A stretch of 64,000 bases of DNA from Bicyclus anynana. Lineage: Eukaryota > Arthropoda > Insecta > Lepidoptera > Nymphalidae. Positions 38,001 to 50,000 of this stretch are shown here, piece after piece. The stretch's first letter is position 1. Each line of letters opens with the position of its first letter. Location of the stretch: positions 2,728,001-2,792,000 of the forward strand of contig NC_069091.1 in NCBI RefSeq assembly GCF_947172395.1. Direction: 5' to 3'. Under the pieces are notes generated by a model. That model saw only the letters and a list, made by a program, of their open reading frames with translations, did not search any database and was not told the DNA's origin. Made by a program: the position numbers and the translations under genes.

Positions 38001-41000
38001 TCCGTTTAAATCGGTTCAGCAGTTAGAGAGATTAGCCCGGACAAACAGACTGACAAACGAAAATTTAAAAAAAGCTTGATTGTGTTTTAATATCGTATAT
38101 ACATAGTGTTGCGTGTTGCCCAAAAATGGGCGTGCCAATAATTAACTGACATAAAGAACTGACATAATATTAACAATGACGAAGAATTTTTCTGACATAA
38201 AATATTTATTAACATTTAAAATTGAAATTGACATGTTTAAAATTATTATCAAACTTATAATGTACAAATTGAAATTGACATGTTTAAAAATTAATACTAA
38301 ATTTATTATGTATAATGTTTTGCAATTACTTTTATATTATTGGAAATAAAGGCTTTATTTATTTATTATACATAGTGTTGCGGATTTCCCATAACTTCAA
38401 GGCGTTGACAAGTCCACTTGCATAAAATTTTTTTATCTAAAAAAAAAAAATCATATAAAGTACCTAATTAAAATAATTCCGATTATCCATTATCTACACT
38501 TGCATTTTAAAATACACACGTCAACAACTCAAGACTGTCGATATCGACGATATTGCAACTGGCACTCAGCACTTTAATAGTATGGTACTTCATGATAATT
38601 ATCAATGAATAAGTTTGGCTAGGTATATAAGTATGCGATATAAGGGACACAATTTAAAATCTATTTACGAAAGATATATACTTATATTACCTACTCTGAA
38701 AATATTAATTTCAGAACAGATGTTTCTCAGACATTTGAAATTAATTTTCCTTCAAGAATATAACCCTAGAGTTATGGAGAATACTCCCGAGCACCCTGTA
38801 TGTACACTTGAGAAACAGTTACCTAGAAATCACAGACAGATACTTCAATTTTATTTATATGTATTGATAATAATACATTACGTTGTCAACTTAATGCTTT
38901 CTTTTTTTAACAGTTTTTAGATTGGCTATTAACTGAGGTGCGTGATGGAATCAATTTTTAGGTTCAAAATTATACAATAGTACTTATATTTGTAGTAGTC
39001 TTTCAACTCCAAGTTCAAGTTTTCTAAGCGAAATCGTACCTGTATTAGCTAACATAGTCGCTTTCCAAACAGTCAATTCACTAACTTCGACGTGAGTTAG
39101 TTACGATAGAATTAACATCAAATCAAATAACCACTGCATGTTTCGTATTCCGTAAAGCTCATTGTTAACAAAAATCACAATGTGTAGTCTGATAGTGGGT
39201 TCTAAACTTGATAACCACTTTTCTACTTTAACAAGATCGATCTTAACGAAGACCTTTAAATAAATTACACATACAAAATTACGCCCAACTTCATCAAAAT
39301 TGTCGAGGTAATTTATGTAATGTAAACAACCTTCGTGAGAAATCCAAAATGTTGCCATAAACCCGATATTCTCGGTCAATTCGAAAATAATTTCATTTTT
39401 ATTCTGGTGACCTCATTACCTGAACTTTACCAGTGCTAAAAATAGCATGCACAATAATAAACACTACTACACACAAACATTTATACTAATATTATAAATA
39501 GGACACATTTGATTGTTTGTATGTTAACTAATTTAACAATGGGGATGATGACTAGGTGTGAATATATTGATTTTTATGATACATTCGGGTAAATAAAGTT
39601 AATGTTAACTAATTTATACATAAAAAACAAAGATTGACTGGATATTTGCAAAATAAATGAGATTATAGAATTTCAAAATCAATAAAAAATCTTTTAATTG
39701 GATGAAAATTCATACAGTTTTAGCTTACTTACATTAAATGTGACATTTTTTAATATTTGAACTATAAACATAAACGCAGAAATAACAAAGATATTAGTAA
39801 TTTTGTTTAAACGCCCATACAAATCTAACGATTATTAATTGCCTACGACGTCATTAGCTCGTACCATTTTGTATGGGGCGTATTTCAGGGATCCGCGACA
39901 GCGCCGCAAATCTGACCCTTTAAATCCCTGTAGCTCCGAAAGTAATGATCGCAGATACCCTGTTACTTTTACAAAATTGCTTTACTATTAGCATATTCTT
40001 AATTTATATACAATTTAAAAAACTGTCATCATCCCTATTGTATTTGAATAAGGATTACTATCTAAATTGTTTCCCAATTAGCCCATTAAATTTTAATAAA
40101 CGATAAGAATGTTTACTGTGGGTTATCTTAGAAAGATAGGCGAGTCATCGAACTTTTTGTAGGCGTTTTTATTAAGATGTGTAAGTAAATCTCCGTACGT
40201 AATTTAAAATTTTCGCGACTGGACCATTTTAATTCTTCTTCTTTAAAACTGATAATTAATTCAAAATATGTTACTTTTAAATTAAATATTTCTGACAATA
40301 ATTCAATTATGTTCTTGTTCAAGGTCCAATTTATCTCTTCACCAAAATTTATCAAAATCGGATCAATGGTTTAGCCGTGAATATACAGGCTGTTTTCGTA
40401 TTTAATATTAGTAGTATTGTCTTGCGTTACTCTCGTAAAACTGTAAATAGGTCAAGAGATATGATTATAAGGTTTTAGTAGAAAAGTCAAATCTATACTA
40501 ATCTATACTAATATTATAAAGAGGTAAAGTTTGTAAGTTTGTAAGTTTGTCACATTTTTTAAATGGGGTAATCTTCGGAACTACTGGTCCGATTTTAAAA
40601 ATTCTTTCACCAGTAGAATGCTACATTATCGGGGAGTGCTATAGGCTATATTTTATATTTGTATCATATATATTAGCCGAGTTATCACAGTTTTTGTCAT
40701 ACAGGTCGGACCGAAAATCCTCTTAAACAGACTAATTCGCATGCGCTGCCTTAACCATTGTGTAAAATTGAAATTAATGCATAAAGACTTTATGTATCTT
40801 TAAAAGTTCTACAAAAAATTCCGCGACACCATATATCTATCTTCTATATATTAGCAGATATAGTACCTTTTGTGTTTTAAAAATTATTAATTTTATATAC
40901 TTAGGTTTACGTCATTATTTATACAACTAAACTTTAATCCTTATTAAAATAAATTATTTAATAATCACAAAGATATTATGGAGATAAGATTTGCCCTTTA

Positions 41001-44000
41001 CAGTATGTTAATTACTTAAATAGTTTCGGAGATAATACAAAATTTCTAAAAGACGCAGAAATTCCGCTATATGACGCCCGGCGCTTTCATTTACGTAGTT
41101 CCCGTTCCCGTGTGAATATGGGGATCAAACATAGCCTATGACACTCGCAAATAACGTAGCTTTCTATTGGTAAAACAATTTTCCAAATCGGTCCAGTAGA
41201 TCCAGAGATTACCTCCTACAACCACACGAACTTTACCTCTTTATATTATTAGGTCATACCACCACTCTCGGAAGACTGGACCGATTTTGCTAAGGGTAGG
41301 AGTAAGATAGAAAAGTTACAGGGTAGAGTAGGGTACGGGTAGGGAAGCGTTGGGGTAGTGTAGGGGTAGGCTAGGTTTAGGGCCGGGTTTAGGGTAGTGG
41401 TAGGGTAGGGATAGAGGTAGGGTAGTGGTAGGGTAGAGGTACGGCTAGGATAGGGAAGTGGTAGGGTAGGGGTAGGATAGGCGTGAGATAGGGGTACGGG
41501 TGGGATAGGGGTAGGAAAGGGGTAGGGTAGGGGAGGGTAGGGGTAGGATGGGGGTAGGGGTAAGATGGGGGTAGGGTGTAGGTAAGGTAGGGGTAGGGTA
41601 GGGGTAGGTTTGGGGAAGGGTAGGGGTAGGATAGGGTAGGGTAGATGTATGGGTTGGGTAGGGTAGGGTTGGGGTAGTGGTAGGGTAGGGGTAGGGTAGG
41701 GTAGGGGTAGTAGTAAAGTTGACATCGAAATTTACGCGGACGAAGTCGCGGGCGTCCGCTAGTATTATATAATAGAGATATATCACTAGCGTGTCAAAAC
41801 TGAAGCGAACAAAAGCAGCTAATTGACCGCATTTAATTTAGTCGCATAGTGAACAACGAAAGTTATTTAAGCAAATAATACCATAATATAGATATACAAT
41901 ATCGAGTTGTGTGTTTAGGAACTTTACAAACTGTATATACATAAATATACATATAATGCAATTAAACACAGAATTGTGCACGTGTCAGTAGAGTAGATTT
42001 TGTAAGCGTGTAACATGTCTGTAGGATAAAATGTCGTTGAGAAAAGTAAATACCCATAGAAACAAAAAATGGCAGTTATAGAGAAGTGAAACATATCTAT
42101 AAGTTATATATAGTGTATAATCGTTCTATACGTCAGCTATATAGCTTATACAGATATTATACATGCTTTGGGTGTACATATATACAGGATGCTCGGGAGT
42201 ATCCTGCTTCCTACTATCCTATTAATATTGTAAACGCGAAAGTTTGTATGGATGTTTGGATGTATGTTTGGATGGTTGTTACTCTATAACGCCACTGCTA
42301 GTGAAGCGATTTGGCTAAAATTTGGAATGGAAATGGATTTTACTCTGGATTAACACATAGGCTACTTTTTATTCCGAAAAAATCCATGGTTTCCCGAGAT
42401 TTGCGAAAATTGATGATTTAATGATATGAATGTTTGTTATTCTTTCACGCCTCGACTACTTAACCGAATTAGCTGAAATTTGGTATTGAGATATATTATA
42501 GCATGGATTAACACATAGGCTACTTTTTATCCCGGAAAAATCCATGGTTCCAGAGAGATTTGTGAAAAACTAAATTCCACGCGGACGAAGTCGCGGGCGT
42601 CCGCTAGTTTCCCATAATTGTAACAAAAATTAATTCAAAATGTTCCAGGAACATGTGTTCTAAAATGAATATTTTCGGAGTAAATAATATTTCTTTTATG
42701 AATAGATCTTAAAATATCTCTTAAACGCATCTATATAATAATAACGTATTTATATTTTAAAATACAATTTTGTTACTTTGTTACATGGATAGTCGGTATT
42801 ATTTGCATTACTTTGTATGAAAATATATATTTTTTATAGTTAATAAAATATTAGCTAAGCAGTTCGGTCCCTTTAAGTGGTTAATAACTTGAAATTATGG
42901 GACATACTTCCGAGCACCCTGTATATACAGATACTAGCTGACGCTGCGCGGTCTCACCCGTGTGGTTGGGCCTTCCCCAATTAATGGGTTATCTAACACT
43001 AAAAGAATTTTTCAAATCAGACCAGTAGTTTCTGAGATTAGCGCGTTAAATCAAACAAACAAACAAACTCTTCAGCTTTATATTATTAGTATAGAAGTAT
43101 AGATACCCAAAGCATATCGGTGACGCGTACCCATATCTACAATTTTTCCGTACTAAAAAGAACCCAACGTGGATAAAGAAAATCTTCAAAAAAAATTAAC
43201 TATGGATACTACAGGTCAAGTGTGCGACCACTCTGAAACTTGTTGGTTATTTTGGATTTCTCATTTCAGACACAACGTAAAAACATAATAAACTTTTACG
43301 GCAGTGAAATATCGCTACGTTTATGACTTTCTGAGTATAACAATTTGATTTATTGTGATGACGATGCAGATCTCGAAAACAGGGATGATGACAGTTTTTT
43401 AAATTGTACATAAATTAAGAGTACGTTAATAGTAAAGCAATTTTGTAAAAGGAACAGGGTATCTGCGATCATTACTTTCGGAGCTACATGTATTTAAAGG
43501 GTCAGATTTGCGGCGCTGCCGCGGATGCCTGAAAAACGCCCCATACAAAATGGCATGAATGTAATGATCGTTAGATTTGTATGTGTGTACAAACAAAATT
43601 ACTAATATCTTTGTTATTTGTGCATTTATGTTTATAGTTCAATTATTAAAAAATGTTACATTTAATGTAAGGAAGCTAAAACTGTATGAATTTTCATCTA
43701 ATTACGATAAAAGATTTTTAATAGATTTTGAAATTTTATAATCTCATTTATTTTGCAAATATCCAGACAATCTTTACTTTTTACATATAAATTAGTTAAC
43801 ATTGACCTTATCTACCCGAATGTATCATAAAAATCAATATATTAAAACCTAGTCATCATCCCCATTCTTTATGTAAGTACTAGATACTCCGATCTTGTCA
43901 ATGAAGATTGATAAATCTATACTATAGCTTGGCAACTTCGTTTGTAACACTCTCGATGGTCCGCGCGGGTCGGGGGGCGTGTAGCGATGAATGAAAACCC

Positions 44001-47000
44001 CACGACTGATGCACCTCACTTCTCCGCACGCACGATTTCACACCCGCGCAGTCTTTCCCGTCGCCCGCATACCATGGTAGTGTTACCAACAAACTTGCCA
44101 GACTATAATGCAACTAGCGGACGCCCGCGACTTCGTCCGCGTGAAATTTAGTTTTTCACAAATCCCTCGGGAGCCATGGATTTTTCCGGGATAAAAGTAG
44201 CCTATGTGTTAATCCATGTTATAATATATTTCAATACCAAATTTCAGCTAATTCGGTTAAGTAGTTGAGGTGTGAAAGAGTAACAAACATTCATATCATT
44301 AAAATCATCAGTTATCGCAAATCTCGGAAAACTGTGGATTTTTTCAGGATAAAAATTAGCCTATGTGTTAATCCAAAGTAAAATTAATTTCCATTCCAAA
44401 TTTTAGCCAAATCGCTTCAGTAGTAGCGGCGTTAAAGAGTAACAAACATCCAAACATCCATACGAACATTCGCGTTTATAATATTAGTAGGAAGTAGGAT
44501 GTGTAAAAGTTTGTTTGTATAAGACTAAGAACTTGAGACTACAATCCCAAATGATAGTAAGTGATGTTGATGAATTTAAGATTGAACCGCACCAACTTGT
44601 GAGGATGAAAATCCACACCCCTTTCGGTTTCTAAACGACATCGTACCAAAACGCAAACGCTTCGCGGTACGTCTTTGTCGGTAAGGTGGTAACTAACCAC
44701 TGCTGAAGCCTCCCACCAGCCAGTATAAACACACCCATGCTCATCGCACACATATTTTCCAGTTGTGGGAATCGAACCCAAGACTGTGGATACAGAAAGC
44801 AGGGTCACTGCCCACTGCGCTAGCGGCCGTCCCGATAGCGTTCAGTAAATAAATTAGTGTTAAATTGTTTATTAAATAAATGTAGACTCATTTTAATTAG
44901 AGAACTAATTAATAATAATAATAATGTCTTTATTTTTGAAACCGCACCAAAATCTCTCAACTATTTGGCTCAAGGTTACAAATTAACTAACAATAGATAC
45001 TAGAGTACATCATTTCCATTGTCATCTTCTACTTTGTCTTTGTTGAATGGAGTAGTTTTAAATACACACTGTAATGTGTATTTAAAACTACTTTATTAAT
45101 AATAATTATTACACTACTTTTTATGAGCACTTAAACATTTGGCTCGTTGGTCCAGCGGTTAGCATATGTGGCTTGGGATCACGAAGCCCTGGGTTCGAGT
45201 CCCGAGTCGCTATGAGATTTTGTTCGCGACTTTGACCACTTTAATCAGGCCCTGTCCGAACGTTCTTAGCGGACATCTTCTAAGTATAAATAAATTAGCG
45301 GGCGCCCGCGACTTCCTCCGCAAATTCAGTTTTTTACAAATCCCGCAGGAATCATGAATTTTTCCGGGATGAAAAGTAGCCTATAGGCACAGTATGTATA
45401 TATTTTTACTGTGCTATAGGTTAAACCAGACTATAATCTATCTCTACTTCTAATTTCGGGTGATTTGGTTAAGTAGCCGATGCGTGAAAGAGTAACAAAC
45501 ATTCATATCATCAAAATCATCAGGTTTTCGCAAATCTAATAAAAAGTAAGCCTATGCGTAAGCAAGAATAAAATCTATTTCCATTACCAGCCAAATCACT
45601 TCAGTAGTAGCGGCGTTAAAGAGTAACAAACATTTAAACAAACATAATATGTCCATACAAACTTTCGCGTTCATAATATTAATAGGACCTAAGCAACAAG
45701 ATCCCAGTGCGATCTGACACAGTTCATTTTCTCAAAGATGAAACCTTGGTTTTCAGTAGCGTATAATAAGCTTTGAATACCCGCGTCTTTGTGGAGATTT
45801 GCTATGACAATTGACAATGAGATTTGCTGTGTGAGAATGTTGTTTGTTGGTAAACAGTACACGTCAAGTAGGGTATAGACATTATTGTGTATTGCGTAAA
45901 TGCGCCTTTTTTATGGCAGGCGTTCACAGATCCGTATCGAAATCAAACGGACCATAGTTTTTTCTGATTGAGTAAGTGCTGTAGGCTCCCGGGACCTCAG
46001 CGGCGTCCCTGGGGGGTTTGGGCGAGCGCAGAAGCATCGCCTGATGGAGCCCGAAGGCAGAAGCAGAGTAGATGGGCGAAACGACTCTCTAAGGGCGTCT
46101 CCTCTGAGACTCGGACCTCGGCTTAGAGGGCCGTTCGGGAAGGGTGTTTAAACGGATCATAGTATTCTTTGTATAGAAAGTCGTACAAGGGTATCCACTG
46201 ATCCGCTTAGTATGGATCGCACGAATCTACCGAAATCACAGAAAACATATGTCGAAATTTAAAAATCTCCAAAACGTACGATGCGGATCTGTGGACGCCT
46301 TCCTTTTGAAATTATTCGTTTGTAAATAAATAATACCTATTGAACGATACTGAGCCATGTGATAATATCTTCACACATACAAATACCAGAGTAATAGTTA
46401 TTTATTCATTATCATTGTTATTAACGACATAGCGACGATTATTATCTATTCTATTGTTCAATTATTTATTTGTCCTTTGACCCATTCTGACTTGCATTAA
46501 ATGATTATTTACTGGTATTTGTAAATGATGTTGTATCGATAACAATCTAGTGTTATTTAACTGCTAATAATCGAATCCGTTACATTAATGTTTCTTTCGA
46601 TTGTTTTATTTTAAGCAGATACCACAACTGTTATTTTATTCTTAAATATTCTTTCGATATTATAACTTTCACTTACTTGTGGAACATTTTTTTTCGTTTC
46701 ATTCAAATGCATACCTCCTACTTCTACTATTCCGGGCACAAGTGGTGTGACTCCATTTAACACATGGTATGTGTTCACCAACACCAACGAAACATTTCGT
46801 CCGAGATTTGAGAACTCAGGAATCTGTATTCCAAACTTCTTCTCAATCAGAGCCTGTTCCTCATTCTGTACACTATAACGGAACGACAATTTGGTATAAA
46901 TTCTCCAAAAAGTATTCTCCATTCGCTCCAAAAATGTCATCGACGGAGTAAACGTAGTCGCTACTACAGGCACGTACGATGGGTTGTCACTAGCGCCGAT

Positions 47001-50000
47001 TCGCTCACCAATCCAAGGCATTGGAAAAGAAGAGGACAGTCCAATAACAGGTGCCTTAATACCGTGAACACGTAACAAACCATACATGCAATCACTGTTA
47101 AAGTTCTCCATCAAAACGACGTCATATTCTCTGTTCAGAGCTTCGTTTAAAGACGGCAAGTTGATCACTTTATCGCATATGTCTACCGCTATTGTGCATA
47201 GGATTCGAAAATTTTCCAGCGACATAATTGTGTCTCTTATTTTTGGTACTCTGTTAATGATACCGAAGTTTTCAAACATGTCCAAATGGAGGCTTTCTAG
47301 CCGCACATCAGCGATACCCTCGAAGCTAATATCGACGTAGTTAGGCGGTGGATCTTTTAACGGAAAAAACGAAGCCACTGTGACATGATGTCCTTTATCA
47401 GCTAATTTTCGTAGCAACGGTTCGAATACCATCTGATGGCTTTTACCGGTGTGAGGGAAGAGTCCAAGAATTCGCGCACTTTGAGCATAACTTAAGAGTA
47501 TGAGGATCGGAGAACATTTTATTATAATCGGTGGACGCATATCGACCGTTCTTCCGTAGATATAGTTGTTAACTGAAGTGTTGTGTGTGAAGTGTGTTAT
47601 TGTGTCTACTTTTAATGCATGCATGCATTAGGAACTAGACACACAACGATATGATAACACGATAAATATGTTTATCGTGTTATCGTATTTAGTTTCACAA
47701 TAATGTAAACTACTAAGTAGGTACTTGTTGAATCTATTTATTCTCTCAGTTTTACCACGTTGATAAATATTATAATCGATAATATTTCAACCACCTTTTT
47801 CTCAATTTTAAAATCGATTTATCTAAAATCCTTATTTCATGTGTAACATAACTACGAGTACAACTAATGCTAGTTGTGATTTTTTTAACCGTTTGACGGT
47901 GAGTTCAATAGAGGTTTTGTGTGTCAAGTGCAACACCTTTTTTGATAAAAGTTCAAAAACTGCTTAAGTAGTAACTGTAGGTACTAATTTAAATCTAATA
48001 ACACTTACTTTACTTACGACTAAACTTTGGCAACCAAATCGAAATTTGTTTATCACCGGAGTGGGATTTTATAATAAAACTTACCGGTGGAATATCTTGT
48101 TTCGTCTCATTCAAGTGCATCCCTCCAACTTCCACCAGTCCGGGCACAAGAGGTGTAGGGCCATTTAACGCGTGGTATGTGTTCACAAACATCAAAGAAA
48201 TGTTCCGTCCGAGATTTGCCAATTCAGGAATCTGCCTTCCAAACTTCTTTTCTATCATACTCTGTTCCTCATACTGTACGCTATAACGGAACCACAATTT
48301 CAAGTATATTTTCCATAATGTATTCTCCATCCTCTCCCAAAATGTCATGGTTTGAGCAAAATTTGTCGTCCCAACTGGCACGTATGATGGGTTATCGGTA
48401 ACTCCGATTCTATCAGCCGACCATGGCATTAGAAATGTAGATGACAACCCGATTTTAGGAGCTTTATTTCCGTACACATGCAATAAACCAAACATACAGT
48501 CACTATTGAAGTTTTCCATCAAAACAACATCATAATCCTTCTTCAGTGCTTCATTTAAAGATGGCAGATCTATCAGTTTGCTGCAGGAGTCTATCGCCAT
48601 GGTGGACAATATATCGTAATCTGACACTGTCATCAAGACGTCTCTAATTTTACTTATCTTGTAAGTATTGAAGCTCTCGTACCAGTCCAAATCAAAGTTT
48701 CCTAAGCCAACCTCAGCGATACCCTTGAAGCTGATATCGACGTAGTTAGCTGGCGGATTTTTTAGCGGAAAAAACGAAGCCACCGTGACATGATGACCTT
48801 TCTCTGCTAATGTTCGCAGCAGCGGCTCGAACACCATGTGATGACTTCTACCCGTGAATGGAAAAAGTCCAAGTATTCGCGCACTGTATGCATAATTCAA
48901 GAATGCGAAAATTGTAAAACAATTTATTATAATCACTGCGCGCATATCGGACGCTCTTCCGTACCTACTGCAAACTGTGAACTAACTCCCTATGAATCCT
49001 ATTCAATATTATATTTATCAAACGGCAATTTATGCGTGACGCGTGTTATTTTCAGACTTAGCTGCACCACCCGTAGCGCTATTCTGTAAGGATCTTTTTG
49101 TAACTGGGCCTTTGGTTGCTCTTTCTAACACTGGATAACGTGCTTTGAAAGGGCGAGATAGAAATAAATTGTAATCCTGTAAACAAACAATCACAACAAA
49201 ACAGTCATAACCAAGTTGCTCTATATTGTTACGGCATTGCCTATAAATCACTATGGAATTTACTCTCGTTTACTTAATATTTAACATACAATGTAAAACA
49301 AAGTGATAAGAAGATCTGGAGCAATAGTAACTTCATGCTTCGCACACGTGTTCGGGACGGGTAGATCTCCCACGATATTTGCCATGTTGCTTATTCAATC
49401 TTAATAGAGTTGTAAATAGGATGTAAGAAAATCGTTTCGACTATCTTTATATGGAGTGTGCTATTTGCAACTTTATTCAAAGTAAGTAAGATTGTATTTT
49501 ATTTAAATTGCTATGCAAAGTTTATCAGATTGTCATTTGGTGACCGTTAACTAAGCTAAGAGCCGTGATAGCCCAGTGGATACGACCTCTGCCTCCGATT
49601 CCGGAGGGTGTTTGTTCGAATCCGGTCCGGGGCGTGCACCTCCAACTTTTCAGTTGTGTGTATTTTAAGAAATTAAATATCACGTGTCTCAATCGGTGAA
49701 GGAAAACATCGTAAGGAAACCTGCATACCAGAGAATTATCTTAATTCTCTGCGTGTGTGAAGTCCGCCAATCCGCATTGGGCCAGCGTGGTGGACAATTG
49801 GCCTAACCCCTCTAATTCTGAGAGGAGACTCGAGCTCAGCAGTGAGCCGAATATGGGTTGATGACGACGACCGTTAACTCTCTCAAAGTTCAATTATTAT
49901 GTACTAACGGACGCCCGCGACTTCGTCCGCCCTTAGACCTTTTTAATCCAGCCCTTCAGTAGTATCCCTGTAAAAATGGAGAAACTTCTAACATTTTCCC

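Larger units (their letters stand above)
35501..46676 (-). other. Interval between first exons 1A and 1B
   Basis: 11 kb, intronic for isoforms 1B-1F, without an intact gene. It is dominated by Helitron-like, MITE and SINE sequence listed separately. About 35501-36280, 38110-38600, 38820-39530 and 46310-46676 contain nothing I recognise. Confidence 0.75.

Noticed and set aside
38615..38920. 101-codon ORF as a gene
   Set aside because: It reads through a transposon end (CTCCCGAGCACCCTGTA, shared with 42.2 and 42.9 kb). No protein-like pattern.
39101..39379. 92-codon minus-strand ORF
   Set aside because: It lies in AT-rich intron next to a repeat; no family resemblance.
41249..41786. Long proline-rich open frames (up to 158 codons) on the minus strand
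   Set aside because: They are the translation of the (CCCTACC)n strand of a G-rich array. Periodic composition, no start context, and overlapping frames are all open for the same reason.
46611..47624. Upstream ATG at 47624 as the start of exon 1B
   Set aside because: It would add 28 polar residues before the signal peptide, and the stretch contains the conserved initiator region. The Met at 47540 aligns with all paralogues.
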